Positions 27,876 to 38,168 of a stretch of 64,000 bases of DNA are shown piece after piece. Where the stretch lies: the NCBI GenBank assembly GCA_900323505.1, contig OOIN01000002.1, forward strand, positions 372,001 through 436,000. Direction: 5' to 3'. Made by a program: the position numbers and the translations under genes. Origin of the DNA: Ustilago trichophora. Lineage: Eukaryota; Basidiomycota; Ustilaginomycetes; Ustilaginales; Ustilaginaceae. Position 1 is the first letter of the stretch; every line of letters starts with the position of its first letter. The notes beneath the pieces were generated by a model, which ran no database searches, was not told the DNA's origin, and worked only from the letters and a program-made list of their open reading frames with translations.

Positions 27876-29969
27876 CTATTGGACATGGGTCCAGGCTGTC
27901 TGATTGATCATGGCTGTGAGCTCGTCTGCTGTCAGATCCAGGCCATGCTGTGAGTTGAGATGTCGTCGAAGGTCGTAGAGTCGCTTGAAGCGGTGCTCGC
28001 AGATCAGGCCACTACTGTCGTTTTCAGTAGCTTGGTCTTCGAGAGCGTTGGCCTTCACAAGCAGTGCTGGATCAAGCATCTCTCTATCAAGCTCGTGTCG
28101 GATCTTGGTCCAGGGGCAGGCAAACACGCGGCCACGTGTAGTGCGACGTCGTTTGACTGCGCTTCCACCGTCATCCGCTGCAGGGCGTTTGCCAGACGCG
28201 TCGGGTGTAGACAAGGGAGAGTCTGCTTCGGTTGCAGAATAACCGCGTCCGGTGAGCAGGTCGAGTAGTCGAGGCTTGAGTGCGGACATAGGATCGTTGG
28301 AAGCATCTGCGACTGAGGATTCTGCTCCTCGCTCCGCCGCCTCCGACGAGTCCTCCTCTGTGTTGCTGTGTCTTGAAGACGAGTCATTGCTGCTGGTGTT
28401 AGCCTCATCGTCTTCGTGTGCATGCTCCGCAGAGAATCGAAGCCTGCTTCCCGTGCTGGTTATGTGCTCGGGTGACGATCTTGTGCCAGCACAGACCCTG
28501 CGATGGCGCGAGACGAGATGCTTGTGTGCGAATCTGCGACCGCAATCTGGGCATTCGAAGGGTTTCTCTCCGAGATGAGCCGTTCTGACATGGATAGACA
28601 AGGTGGACTTGCGAGTGAACACCTTGCTACATCCATTCCACGTACATGGGAAGGCAGCGGATGGACCTCGGGCGCTCGTGATTGAAGTCGCAACGCTTCC
28701 AGGGTGAGCGGAGCCGGTCTTGCCTGACACAGAGGTGACAATGCTGAGCGCAGGAGAACTGAGGTCTCGGAAAACGCCGCCTCTGCGGGGTCGGGTTGCA
28801 TGAAGGTGAGCGGCTTTGTGAACGAGCTGCTCTTCAGTGAGTGATGGAGATGCAGCCGGCGTTGAGCTTGAGCTGCTTTGACGTGTCAATGAATTCGGCT
28901 GATGGTTGTTTGACAAGAATCCTGGATACCCAAATGTGCTGACAGCTGCATCGATTTTTTCTGGTCCATCTTCCTCCTCTTCCTCCTCTTCTTCGGATGA
29001 GGTTCCGTAGCTGTTGTCGGAGAGCTCCGCGCGGAGATGGTTGAGTTCGTTCTCGTGACTGCCTTCGAGTACTTTTGCTTCCAGTTCGAGTCGTAGCTTC
29101 CGATGCTCGTGCCTTCTATAGTGCGCTCTGAGGTTATCTTGTCGCTGGAACCTTTTGCCGCATCCGGGCCACGGACAAACGGGAGGATGAGCTTCCTTCA
29201 TATGCGCTTGCAATGCAGACCAAGTCGAGAAGGTATAGACGAAAGGACCTTGAGACGCGCTCCTAGCACCTTGCGATTTTGTGTGGTCCATGGAGCAAGT
29301 GTATCTTCCGTCCTCATGGGTACGGTAATGTGTCTTGCGTTTGGAGTTGGTAGGAAATCGCCTTGCACAGCCAGGAAATTGGCAAGTGAAGGGTAGCTCA
29401 GTTGCTAGCGAGCTAGATCCTTCTGATCGGTGTTGATCTTCGGCAGAGCCTTGCTGTTCGAGTCTTTGAGTGCTGCCATGGTGATCACGTATGTGCTGTC
29501 GAAGCTGCTTGCGCTTGTGGAAAGTCATGTCGCATCCTGCCTCTGTGCATGGATAGTCGTGTGCGCTCGTGCCTGTCAGCGAGGATAGATGATCGGCGTG
29601 GCAAGCTTGGACGTGGTTCTTGAGTTGGCTTGCTGTCCAGAATTTGAGTTCGCATCCTTCGGCGTCACAGGCAAATGACTTTTCAGATGGATCCTGGTGG
29701 CGGCGCTGGTGAGCTTTGAGATGCTCGTTCCTCATGTAGCTAGCGCCACAGCCTTCGTGATCGCAGACAAACGGCCTTTCGCCAGTGTGACTGCGGACAT
29801 GTTGTGCAAGCTTGGATGCCTTTGTGTAGCTCTTGCTACAGCCTGCGTATGGGCAGCGGTGAAGGCCATCGTTGGGTCTGCTGCTGGGTCCGGCTTCCGG
29901 TTGTCCGGCAAGCGAGGGTATTGAAGGAGCTGGACTCGGACCGCATCCGCCACTTGCAACCGTTGTCAT
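27876..29969 (-). CDS. C2H2 zinc-finger protein, TFIIIA-like
   Basis: 697 residues from ATG 29969. The frame runs further upstream only to a TTG. Nine C2H2 fingers are readable: CPYAGC..HVRSH, CDHEGC..HQRRH, CDAEGC..HVQACH, CTEAGC..HIRDHH, CQFPGC..HYRTH, a degenerate CSMDH..HMKEAH with a longer loop, CPWPGC..HYRRH, CTWNGC..HVRTAH and CPDCG..HRRVC. A tenth degenerate finger, CEHRF..HLNSQH, lies near the C-terminus. Nine tandem fingers with TGERP-like and short acidic linkers, plus a long spacer between fingers 7 and 8, resemble fungal TFIIIA, which binds the internal control region of 5S rRNA genes for RNA polymerase III. A general C2H2 regulator is the alternative. It sits head to head with a SNAPC3-like gene. 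Confidence 0.78.
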   Translation of the reverse strand: MTTVASGGCGPSPAPSIPSLAGQPEAGPSSRPNDGLHRCPYAGCSKSYTKASKLAQHVRSHTGERPFVCDHEGCGASYMRNEHLKAHQRRHQDPSEKSFACDAEGCELKFWTASQLKNHVQACHADHLSSLTGTSAHDYPCTEAGCDMTFHKRKQLRQHIRDHHGSTQRLEQQGSAEDQHRSEGSSSLATELPFTCQFPGCARRFPTNSKRKTHYRTHEDGRYTCSMDHTKSQGARSASQGPFVYTFSTWSALQAHMKEAHPPVCPWPGCGKRFQRQDNLRAHYRRHEHRKLRLELEAKVLEGSHENELNHLRAELSDNSYGTSSEEEEEEEEDGPEKIDAAVSTFGYPGFLSNNHQPNSLTRQSSSSSTPAASPSLTEEQLVHKAAHLHATRPRRGGVFRDLSSPALSIVTSVSGKTGSAHPGSVATSITSARGPSAAFPCTWNGCSKVFTRKSTLSIHVRTAHLGEKPFECPDCGRRFAHKHLVSRHRRVCAGTRSSPEHITSTGSRLRFSAEHAHEDDEANTSSNDSSSRHSNTEEDSSEAAERGAESSVADASNDPMSALKPRLLDLLTGRGYSATEADSPLSTPDASGKRPAADDGGSAVKRRRTTRGRVFACPWTKIRHELDREMLDPALLVKANALEDQATENDSSGLICEHRFKRLYDLRRHLNSQHGLDLTADELTAMINQTAWTHVQ

Positions 29970-30389
29970 GACAAGCTGAGCAGACACATCAGGCGATTCC
30001 GGAGACTCGCTAACTGAGATTTCTTCCAATGGCGGCGGCGAATTGCGGTGGATGGTTGTGGGAGGATGGCTCAGCACAGGGACAGAAATCAAGAAGAAAC
30101 AGAGAAGTCTGCGCTCCGCTGTGCTAGAATTTTTTTAAGCTTGAAAACCGCGTGTGTGACTTTATGCCTCCACTCATCCAACAGCACGGCTTGGACCCTG
30201 GATTTCGAGACGCTGCTGCGAGTCCACACGTCGCTTGACCTTGGCTCAGGTCCTGCTTCTTTTCGTGATCCCAGCTGTCAATCGACCATCCCACCGCTTG
30301 TCAAGCCTCTGCATCATATTTGCCTCTCGGCAATCACGAGCGGGTATGCTGACGCTCAAGACATCGCCTCAGCCGACAAGAGACTAGTC
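29970..30389. promoter_or_regulatory. shared divergent promoter region (TFIIIA-like / SNAPC3-like)
   Basis: 420 bp separate the two ATGs. It contains a T-run followed by AAGC at about 30131-30141 and must hold the regulatory sequence of both genes unless the starts lie further out. On the plus strand the frame is open from an upstream ATG at 30066, but using it would leave under 100 bp between the genes. Confidence 0.5.
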
Positions 30390-32504
30390 ATGTCCGCAAC
30401 CAGGTCGAGAACAGAAGCAAGCCAACCCTACGCGTCGGAGCCATTCGAACCTTGCACGCTTGCACTAGATCGTCGCAACAGCAAGCTCGCGCAACTTCAG
30501 AGACTACGGAAGCATTGCAACGAGGCTGCAGGAGCTCTCACGATCGATCACGAGGTTGATTCGATTCGCGCATCGATCCGATGCAAAGCGCTAGATGAAG
30601 ACTTCTCTGTCGCAGTCAGAGAACGGTGGCAGAATTGGTCGCGCAATGCCAATCCATTCCGCTCCGACTTGGCATCATCGGCCGCTTCCGAGCTAACCGC
30701 AACCAACCTGTCAGGATCCGACTCGGACGATCCGTCAGAGGACTCGGCTATGGAAGAGCCGAACGAGCAAGAAGAGACAAATCCAGCCAGGAAAAGAAAG
30801 CGCAGATCCGCATTTCGTGCCAAGGACATCAAGATCAAAGTCGGTAATTCTGAACTCGATCTGACGCAAGGATGGGACGCCATACGAAGAGAACGCGAGT
30901 CGCATCTACACGAGCTCGATGCCGCGCTTCCGAGCGCCTTTCGCTTCGACCAGCGCCAACTGCAAGTATACGCCCACCGACTCAAACCAAAATACATCAA
31001 CTCGCTCGATCGCCCCTTTGAAGTCAACGATATTCACAAATTGCTGCGCCCGACCTGGCGACCTCCTGTTTCAACCGATGCACACGATGCTCAAGCACAT
31101 CCATCTTATCTGGCAGACAAAAGCGAGACTCGATCACATCCCAATGTATTGACGGTCTCGTTCTTCAGCAGCAGCCTCGGCCTCAGCAAAGAAGAAGCTG
31201 CAGCCAGCATCCAGGTTGAGTCACCGAGTACAGCGGCCAACACCGATGGAGACAGTATGAGAGATGACTACGTCAAACGCATTTGTGGAGATGGACTCGG
31301 AGGCATGAGGCGCTCGCAGACTGTTGAGCTTCTTTCAACGCACACGCTGTTAGACTTGCAGAGCTCTCTTGTGTGTTGGTCTGACGGACAGCCGGAACGA
31401 TGTGACTGGAGCAGACGGCTTGCACGACAAATGAACAAGAGCCGAGCCATCGGAAAAGGCCAGGAAGCAGAAATTTCTACAGGCCCACCTTCACAATGTC
31501 AGGCCCAGACGTCGGCACAAGCAAATCTCGAGGACGATAGCGACGAAGAAGACGGAAACCTAGATGCACGCTTCGCCCGCTTTACGGGTCAACGCAGAGA
31601 GACAGATGCGGCAATTGTCATAGAGGACAAGCTGTATACTAAAGGTTTTCGCCATGGCGATGCCGCACATGAAGCTGACTATGCCATGCTTCTCGATGAA
31701 TGGAAAAAGTCTACAGGCAATATCGACGCCAACGTCGGGTGGAAAGCAACGGGCGGTGATGTCAATCTGCGTATCGACCGACTGAACTCCATCCGCATCG
31801 GCAAGCCATACTGGATGATCCATCAGGGCGACTGCGTTCATTGCTTTGTTTTTGAGCAGGTTCGCGCTCTGCGACCAAGCGAAGAATTGGCACCTCAAAA
31901 CAGTGTCACTGCCACCAGTGTCGAGAATGCACCGGCTGGAGCTGCACTCATTCGCTTCCCGCGCGTCACTTGGCTCTCGACTCCAACTATGCTCCGATTC
32001 GCAGCCGACAACAAGGACAACTATGGCCTCGGTCATCGCATCCTGCACTGGGATGGACTTTTGCCATTGACTCATCGTGGACTGGATCTGGAAGCGAGCC
32101 TGCAGGATGCAAGTCGGGCTGGTCCATCGCTACCCACTGCATTGCAGATCGCCATGGGTCGAACCAAACGCAAAGACGAAGGCTTGTTGCGGAAGAAGCA
32201 GGGAAAGTGTCTTGCATGTTCCTGGCGCAAAGCACAAGTTGGCATTCTCGGAGGAGATCGCGTCCGCTTCCCACCCACTACTTCGGATCAAGACGATGAC
32301 GCAGTTGTGCAAGGCGATCCAGTCATAGATGGACTTGACGACCACCTGACCACGGTTTGTACACCGTGCGCCGCACTCCTCGGTCTTCCTACTCGTCCCA
32401 CAAACACTGTGCGAGATTCTGTAGAGACCGTTGAACTTGACTGGCATCGAATTGACAGAGAAAAAGACCGCCACGCTGGCTGGACCGTCTTCCCCATGTA
32501 TTGA
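30390..32504 (+). CDS. SNAPC3: snRNA-activating protein complex subunit 3 (SNAP50)-like protein
   Basis: 704 residues from ATG 30390; an in-frame ATG at 30066 would add 108 poor-quality residues. The N-terminal half is acidic and low in conservation, with a basic KKRRS-type patch (ARKRKRRSAF) near 140. The C-terminal half carries the SNAPC3 signature: YWMIHQGDCVHCFVFEQVR near residue 480, LIRFPRVTWLST, then Cys pairs in GKCLACSWRKA near 607 and TVCTPCAALLG. These are the zinc-binding segments of SNAP50, the subunit that helps recognise the proximal sequence element of snRNA genes for RNA polymerases II and III. Fungal copies are poorly described. It is convergent with TUF1, 357 bp between stops. 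Confidence 0.85.
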   Translation: MSATRSRTEASQPYASEPFEPCTLALDRRNSKLAQLQRLRKHCNEAAGALTIDHEVDSIRASIRCKALDEDFSVAVRERWQNWSRNANPFRSDLASSAASELTATNLSGSDSDDPSEDSAMEEPNEQEETNPARKRKRRSAFRAKDIKIKVGNSELDLTQGWDAIRRERESHLHELDAALPSAFRFDQRQLQVYAHRLKPKYINSLDRPFEVNDIHKLLRPTWRPPVSTDAHDAQAHPSYLADKSETRSHPNVLTVSFFSSSLGLSKEEAAASIQVESPSTAANTDGDSMRDDYVKRICGDGLGGMRRSQTVELLSTHTLLDLQSSLVCWSDGQPERCDWSRRLARQMNKSRAIGKGQEAEISTGPPSQCQAQTSAQANLEDDSDEEDGNLDARFARFTGQRRETDAAIVIEDKLYTKGFRHGDAAHEADYAMLLDEWKKSTGNIDANVGWKATGGDVNLRIDRLNSIRIGKPYWMIHQGDCVHCFVFEQVRALRPSEELAPQNSVTATSVENAPAGAALIRFPRVTWLSTPTMLRFAADNKDNYGLGHRILHWDGLLPLTHRGLDLEASLQDASRAGPSLPTALQIAMGRTKRKDEGLLRKKQGKCLACSWRKAQVGILGGDRVRFPPTTSDQDDDAVVQGDPVIDGLDDHLTTVCTPCAALLGLPTRPTNTVRDSVETVELDWHRIDREKDRHAGWTVFPMY

Positions 32505-32861
32505 AATCTTTTGCAGCCACAAATGATACCCGTGCATACTCACACGCTGCACCACATTCCACATAACAACGCACCAACTGCATGTCGATGAAACTAAGAG
32601 TGGTGTCGAGATATCTGAAAGAAACAGTAAAAGAACAAGGGCAATGCATCACATCTAAATGCAGGAGAGAGAATCGGGAAAGGGCAATTGTATAAGCATC
32701 AGACAAGATTCCGACGCAGAGATGATTATCGTACAAAGTCGTTGGCGCGGTGGCGTGCATCCTGAGCTGTCAACCGATCTGACTGACCCTGATGTCACGC
32801 TTTACGCATGTATTTTGGGATGGAGAAGAGCTGAATTTTCGAAAGCGTCAAGATGTCGTTC

Positions 32862-34274
32862 TCAAGCGTGGATCTTGGTGACGATACCGGTTCCGACAGT
32901 CTTACCACCCTCACGGAGGGTGAATCGCGAACCCTCCTCGAGAGCAATGTCGTGGACCAGCTCACCGTCGAGCTCGACGTTGTCACCGGGCATGACCATC
33001 TTCTCGTCGGCGTCCTCGGTGCCAGGGGGGTGGGTGAGCGAGACGGTGACGTCGGCAGTTCGGATGAAGAGCTGAGGTCGGTAGTTGTTCATGAAGGGAG
33101 TGTATCGGCCACCCTCCTCCTTCTTGAGAATGTAGACCTGAGCACGGAACTTCTTGACAGGCTTGATAGAGCCGGGGATGACCATGACCTGACCACGCTT
33201 GACCTGCTCACGCTTGACACCACGGAGAAGGGCACCCATGTTGTCACCAGCCATACCCTGGTCGAGCTGCTTGTGGAACATCTCGATACCGGTAAGGGTG
33301 GTCTTGAAGGTGTTGCCAAGACCGAGGATCTCGACTTCAGCACCCTTCTGAATGGTACCACGCTCTACACGGCCAGTGACGACGGTACCACGACCGGGGA
33401 TGGAGAAGACATCCTCAACGGGCATGAGGAAGGGCTTCTCGAGGTCACGAGGGGGGAGGTCGAGCCATTTGTCGGTTTCCTCCATAAGCTTGAGGATGGC
33501 CTGCTGGCCGACTTCGGGGTCACGGCTCTCGAGAGCAGCAAGAGCGGAACCAGAGACGATGGGAGTGTTCTCACCGTCAAAGCCGTAGGTGGAGAGGAGA
33601 TCGCGCATCTCCATCTCGACGAGCTCGAGCATCTCTGGATCATCGATCTGGTCGACCTTGTTGATGAAGACGACGAGCTTCTTGATACCGACCTGCTTTG
33701 CGAGCAAGAGGTGCTCACGCGTCTGGGGCATCTGACCGTCGGGAGCCGAGACGACGATGATGGCACCGTCCATCTGGGCGGCACCGGTGATCATGTTTCG
33801 GATGTAATCAGCGTGACCGGGGCAGTCGACGTGGGCGTAGTGGCGATTGCCGGTCTCGTACTCGACGTGAGCGGTGGAGATGGTGATACCACGGGCACGC
33901 TCTTCGGGAGCCTTGTCGATCGAGGCGTAGTCGATGAACTTGCCGGTACCCTGAGCCTCGTGGAGGGTCTTGGTGATGGCAGCAGTGAGGGTGGTCTTTC
34001 CGTGGTCGACGTGGCCGATGGTACCGATGTTCATGTGAGGCTTGGTACGCTCGAACTTTCCGGACTCAGCGGCGTAGGTACGGACCTGGGAAGCGATGGC
34101 GACACGGGGGAGCTGAGCGGCGCATACTCGGGCACGACCAGCAAGAGTGGCGGGCGACTTGGTGTTGGGGCGGGTGACAAAGGTGCGGGCGGCGGCGGGA
34201 GCGGCAGCAACCGACTTCTGGGCGGCCAGCGATCTGGCGACGAAGCGAGGGGCCTGAGTGCGGAGGAGGCTCAT
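32862..34274 (-). CDS. TUF1: Mitochondrial elongation factor Tu
   Basis: 470 residues, one exon, ATG 34274 ([11 protein letters not shown]). The frame continues upstream to a GTG-type codon but the initial Met gives a classic mitochondrial presequence, rich in Arg, Ala and Ser, of about 70 residues. The GTPase begins at [20 protein letters not shown] (G1), then DCPGHADY (G3), NKVDQIDD (G4) and SGSAL (G5). Domains 2 and 3 follow with [13 protein letters not shown] and [14 protein letters not shown]. It delivers aminoacyl-tRNA to the mitochondrial ribosome. Strong codon bias (GAG, AAG, GTC, ACC) fits high expression. It is divergent to SPT5. Confidence 0.98.
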   Translation of the reverse strand: MSLLRTQAPRFVARSLAAQKSVAAAPAAARTFVTRPNTKSPATLAGRARVCAAQLPRVAIASQVRTYAAESGKFERTKPHMNIGTIGHVDHGKTTLTAAITKTLHEAQGTGKFIDYASIDKAPEERARGITISTAHVEYETGNRHYAHVDCPGHADYIRNMITGAAQMDGAIIVVSAPDGQMPQTREHLLLAKQVGIKKLVVFINKVDQIDDPEMLELVEMEMRDLLSTYGFDGENTPIVSGSALAALESRDPEVGQQAILKLMEETDKWLDLPPRDLEKPFLMPVEDVFSIPGRGTVVTGRVERGTIQKGAEVEILGLGNTFKTTLTGIEMFHKQLDQGMAGDNMGALLRGVKREQVKRGQVMVIPGSIKPVKKFRAQVYILKKEEGGRYTPFMNNYRPQLFIRTADVTVSLTHPPGTEDADEKMVMPGDNVELDGELVHDIALEEGSRFTLREGGKTVGTGIVTKIHA

Positions 34275-35288
34275 TTTGGAGAGTGTGTTGGGGGATGATG
34301 ACAATGATGGTGGTGAAGCAAAAAGTGCAACTTGGATCGCGACCAAGGCTGTTGCTGGCTGTTGCTGGCTGTTGCTGGCTGTTTGGCTGGCTCAACTTTT
34401 CTGCATCTCTCTAGGATTTTGGAAGAAGTGGCCGTGCTCGCCTAACCTTCCGAAGCTTGAAAAGCCTCGTTGCACACAGCACAGCACACAGGCTCCGCGA
34501 TCCGAATAATTTTCGCAGCCCTCAACCCTTGTCGACCTTTTCTCAAAGGACTGCTTGGTTCGATCTTGCGGCTTCAAGCTGCTAAATGTGATCGCTCAAC
34601 TGCCATCGATACCTGAACTGTAGCATAGCATAGCATAACATAGAAGTACCATCGTGGATCCTCAGTACACTAGCTGTATTACAGGCACCTGAGAGCAATG
34701 CAACAACATGGCAGCCTAATCTGTTCATCGGAAGGTTACGCAAGACACAGCTGCTGCTGCTGCTGCCGCTGCTGCTGCTGCTCAGCTCAAATTTTTTGGC
34801 CGCGCGAGAAGAAATCTCTGATGCCAAAATCAAAAAGCCGACGAGAAGAATTCAAATTTCAATTTTTGCTCTTCCCGAAGCTAGTGTGTGGAGACTAGAT
34901 CGCCGATTTCCCGATCTTGAGGGTGATGAACGACTCCCGAGCTGCACGGCGCAGTTGTGGCACACAGAAGTTGGACTTTGCGCGCTCGACATCTCTTGGA
35001 AATCGCATCATCCAACCCAATCCGATCCAAACCAGCCAAACCATCTCCACAACTCACTTCTGATCTCCAACTTGCAATAGGCTTTGTGGTTGGTCGTTTC
35101 ACCACACAACCTCTGCAGTGATCACTCTTCTTCACTGCTATCCTCCTCCTTTCGGCCACATCCACTCGCTCAGTCTCTTCCCACGCGAAAGGCATCGTCA
35201 CACACCCATACATCGCTCCACGTAAAGTGGCAGGCGCTTTGATTTCTCTCTTGGCATCCGACGCTCCATCTTGGGCCTGACAGTCATC
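34275..35288. other. TUF1-SPT5 divergent intergenic region
   Basis: 1.0 kb between divergent genes. It contains a decamer repeat at 34348-34383 and an interrupted GCT repeat at 34750-34782. The last 200 bp are C/T-rich leader sequence for SPT5. Confidence 0.6.
34348..34383. repeat. tandem decamer repeat (GCTGTTGCTG)
   Basis: About 3.5 perfect copies of a 10-bp unit, located 75-110 bp upstream of the TUF1 ATG on the other strand, hence probably inside its promoter or leader. Confidence 0.85.
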
Positions 35289-38168
35289 ATGCAGGATGAT
35301 TTCGATATCAAGCGCGAGGATCAGAAGCCTCAGGTCCTCCGCACCAACAGTGATGAAGACAACAAGCCAAGAATTCAGCATGGCGGCAAGAGGCCCATAG
35401 ACCCTTTTGCAGAGGACGATGAGGATGACGATGACACACGTGCCGACGAGGACGACGACGAAGACGATGACGATGACGAAGATGACGAAGATGATGAAGA
35501 AGACGAAGAAGACGAGGAGGAAGGTGCGCGAGGTGGGCGCAGACGCGCCAAGAAGCAGCGTCGCAACCGTTTCCTCGACGTCGAAGCCGAAGTCGATGAC
35601 GACGAGGAAGACCTGGACGAGGAGGAAGAGGAGCTGGCGCGAGAGGATGGATTCATCGAGGAAGACATCCCAGACGACACCGAGGACGTACAAAGACGCG
35701 CAGCCGCTGACAACCAGAGGCTTGATCGCTTCCGAAGGCAAGAGGAGGATACCAACGCAGAAGCGCTTGCAGAAGAGTTGCGTCAACGTTACGGTCGCTC
35801 TGCCCGATATGCAGCACAGTCCGATTATGCTGAGGTGCCGCAGCGCCTTCTCATGCCCTCCGTCGAAGATCCTAGCTTGTGGGGCGTACCATGCAAGCCT
35901 GGTAGGGAGAGGGACATTGTCATGACCCTCGTCCGCAAAGCCATGGCCGAAAACTTTACCTCTAACCCCATGCGCATCATCTCGGCTTTCTGCCGTGACA
36001 CCATTCCAGGCAGAATCTACGTCGAAGCACGAAGGGCAGACGATGTCGTCAAGGCTTGCAACGGTCTCGCCGGTGTATATGCACGACAGACCACAAACCT
36101 CCACCTGATTCCCATCTCGGAAATGGCCGACTTGCTCAAGCTCCAAAAAGTGCAGAACGAGATCCAGGTCGGTGGATGGGTTCGAATCAAGCGTGGAAAG
36201 TACGCCGGTGATCTGGCCCAGGTCCTCGATGTATCCGAAAATGGCGAGGAGGTCGGTCTCAAGATGATCCCTCGTATCGACCTCAACCCGAAGGACAGTG
36301 GCCTCTACACTGACAGCCTCGGACGAAAGAGAAAGAAGGGAACCGGCTCTTCCGCTACCACTGTTGCCTTCCGTCCACCCCAGCGATTCTTCAACCCCGA
36401 AGAGGTGCAGAAAGCTTACCCCAAGGACACACCCACCAAGCGTGGTAGTCAGTGGGTCTTCCAGAACGACAGTTACCGCGATGGCTACCTCGAGAAGGAC
36501 GTCAGAGTCACAGGTATTATTACAGAGAACGTCAACCCTACACTTGACGAAATTACCAAATTCGCTGGCGAGAGCTCCATCGAGGATGGCATGCCCAAGC
36601 TTGGAGCTGTCGATCTCAGCTTGATCGCCGATGCGAGCAAGAAGGCCACCGAGGCTCTCATCCAGCCCAAGGATCAGGTCGAGATCTTCGAGGGAGAGCA
36701 GGCGGGTGTCTACGGTACCGTCAAGGCCATCAACAACGAAGTTATCACCATCCAGCTCGAGCATGAGGATCTCATGGACCAGATCGTTGAGGTCCCAGCC
36801 CGCAGCGTCCGCAAGCGCTTCAAGCCAGGTGACCATATCAAGGTTATGTCCGGCAAGCATGCCGACGAGACCGGTCTTGTAGTCAAGGTCGAAGACAACG
36901 TCACCACATTCCTTTCCGACTTGTCCATGCAGGAGGTTTCGGTATTCAGCAAGGATATTCGACAGGCTGCCGAAGTCGGTTCCGGTGTCAACGTCATCAG
37001 CGGCTACGAGCTGCACAACCTCGTCCAGCTGGATGCCCAGACGGTCGGTATCATCTTCAACATCGAACGTGAGAGCTTCAAGGTGCTCGACCAGACTGGC
37101 CAGGTCGTCAGCGTCAAGCCGCACCAGATCAGCACAAAGAAGGACACCAGTCGGGCCTTTGCGCTCGACCACGACGGAAACGAGGTCCGTGCAGGTGATA
37201 TGGTCAAGGAAGTGGCCGGACCCTTCTCGCGTATGCGACAGGGTCAAGTTCTGCACATCTACCAGTCCATGATCGTCTTCCTGCACAACCGCGAGTATAC
37301 TGAAAACGGAGGTGTCTTCATCGCGCGCGCACGTACACTCGAGCCTCTTGCGCCCAAGAGCGTCTCGACAAAGACCAACAAGGACGGTGGCGATCTCTCC
37401 AAGATGAACCCGGCGCTGTCCAACCTGAGCGGTGGAGGAGCCAACGACGTGCGCGTCGAAGGTGTCAGGCGATTCGGTGGACGTGACATGCACAAGGGCA
37501 AGAACGTCGCCATCATCAAGGGACCCTACAAGACCTACCGAGGACGCATCACCGAGACAACGGGCAACATGGCACGTATCGAGCTTACGTCCGTCTCAAA
37601 GCCCATTACAGTCAGCCTCGACTGGCTGGTTGAGAAGGACCCCATCACCGGTCGCAGCACCAAGTTGACCTCTGGTGGTGGTTCGTCAGCGCCGAGCCGT
37701 GGCGGATACAACGGGGCAGGATCGAGCATGGGTGGCATGTCGAGCAACCCTTACTCATCTGGAGGTAGCTCGATGGGTGGTCGCGGCGGCGCTAGCGGAT
37801 ACAACCCTTACGGTGGCTCTCAGCCTGTGGCGGCTGGCGTGGGCTACAGTACATCTTCCAACAGTGGCGCAAGCGCATGGAATGGCTACTCGCAGCCCGT
37901 TGCAACATCAGCCGCGTCTGGTGGCGGCTATGGAGGCGCAAGTCGCACGCCCGCATACAACCCTTACGCCGGAGACGGCGGTAAGACACCAGCATACAAC
38001 CCCTATGGCGACGGTGGAAAGACACCGGCCTACAACCCGCTCGGAGATGGTGGCAAGACGCCAGCATATAACCCTTTGGGAGATGGAGGCAAGACACCTG
38101 CTTACAACCCGGCGGGCGATGGAGGACGCACGCCCGCCTACAACCCATATGCTGGTGATGGGTGGTAG
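35289..38168 (+). CDS. SPT5: Transcription elongation factor SPT5
   Basis: 959 residues, one exon. An in-frame TTG precedes, but ATG 35289 (MQDDFDIKRED) is the first ATG. An acidic tract (Asp/Glu runs) covers roughly residues 38-125. A NusG N-terminal (NGN) domain starts near 192 with DPSLWGVPCKPGRE. Several KOW domains follow: VGGWVRIKRGKYAGDLAQV, DQVEIFEGEQAGVYGTV, DHIKVMSGKHADETG, AGDMVKEVAGPFSRMRQG and KNVAIIKGPYKTYRGRI. A Gly/Ser-rich region leads to a C-terminal repeat domain with six TPAYNPxGDGGK-type copies, presumed phosphorylation sites. With SPT4 it forms DSIF, which clamps RNA polymerase II and regulates elongation and capping. The identification is unambiguous. Confidence 0.98.
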   Translation: MQDDFDIKREDQKPQVLRTNSDEDNKPRIQHGGKRPIDPFAEDDEDDDDTRADEDDDEDDDDDEDDEDDEEDEEDEEEGARGGRRRAKKQRRNRFLDVEAEVDDDEEDLDEEEEELAREDGFIEEDIPDDTEDVQRRAAADNQRLDRFRRQEEDTNAEALAEELRQRYGRSARYAAQSDYAEVPQRLLMPSVEDPSLWGVPCKPGRERDIVMTLVRKAMAENFTSNPMRIISAFCRDTIPGRIYVEARRADDVVKACNGLAGVYARQTTNLHLIPISEMADLLKLQKVQNEIQVGGWVRIKRGKYAGDLAQVLDVSENGEEVGLKMIPRIDLNPKDSGLYTDSLGRKRKKGTGSSATTVAFRPPQRFFNPEEVQKAYPKDTPTKRGSQWVFQNDSYRDGYLEKDVRVTGIITENVNPTLDEITKFAGESSIEDGMPKLGAVDLSLIADASKKATEALIQPKDQVEIFEGEQAGVYGTVKAINNEVITIQLEHEDLMDQIVEVPARSVRKRFKPGDHIKVMSGKHADETGLVVKVEDNVTTFLSDLSMQEVSVFSKDIRQAAEVGSGVNVISGYELHNLVQLDAQTVGIIFNIERESFKVLDQTGQVVSVKPHQISTKKDTSRAFALDHDGNEVRAGDMVKEVAGPFSRMRQGQVLHIYQSMIVFLHNREYTENGGVFIARARTLEPLAPKSVSTKTNKDGGDLSKMNPALSNLSGGGANDVRVEGVRRFGGRDMHKGKNVAIIKGPYKTYRGRITETTGNMARIELTSVSKPITVSLDWLVEKDPITGRSTKLTSGGGSSAPSRGGYNGAGSSMGGMSSNPYSSGGSSMGGRGGASGYNPYGGSQPVAAGVGYSTSSNSGASAWNGYSQPVATSAASGGGYGGASRTPAYNPYAGDGGKTPAYNPYGDGGKTPAYNPLGDGGKTPAYNPLGDGGKTPAYNPAGDGGRTPAYNPYAGDGW
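37948..38165 (+). repeat. SPT5 C-terminal repeat (CTR) region
   Basis: Six tandem 12-14 residue units of the form TPAYNPxxGDGGK/R close the protein. Thr in TPAY is the likely kinase target, as in the TPAWNSGSK repeats of fission yeast Spt5. Units 3 and 4 are identical at the protein level (TPAYNPLGDGGK). Confidence 0.9.

Noticed and set aside
27876..30092. longer N-terminus for the TFIIIA-like protein
   Set aside because: The extension begins at a TTG; ATG 29969 is the first proper start and leaves a normal divergent promoter.
30048..30389. longer N-terminus for the SNAPC3-like protein
   Set aside because: The upstream frame starts at GTG or at ATG 30066, within 100 bp of the divergent TFIIIA start, and the added residues are Cys/Leu/Ser-rich and unlike the family.
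32853..34298. 481-codon open frame on the plus strand
   Set aside because: Antisense to TUF1. Strong codon bias in TUF1 leaves the reverse frame open; the product is Asp/Gly/Leu-biased with no domain.
34881..37493. 870-codon open frame on the minus strand
   Set aside because: Antisense shadow of SPT5, whose NGN/KOW domains are unmistakable on the plus strand. The shadow product has Val/Ile-rich runs opposite the acidic tract.
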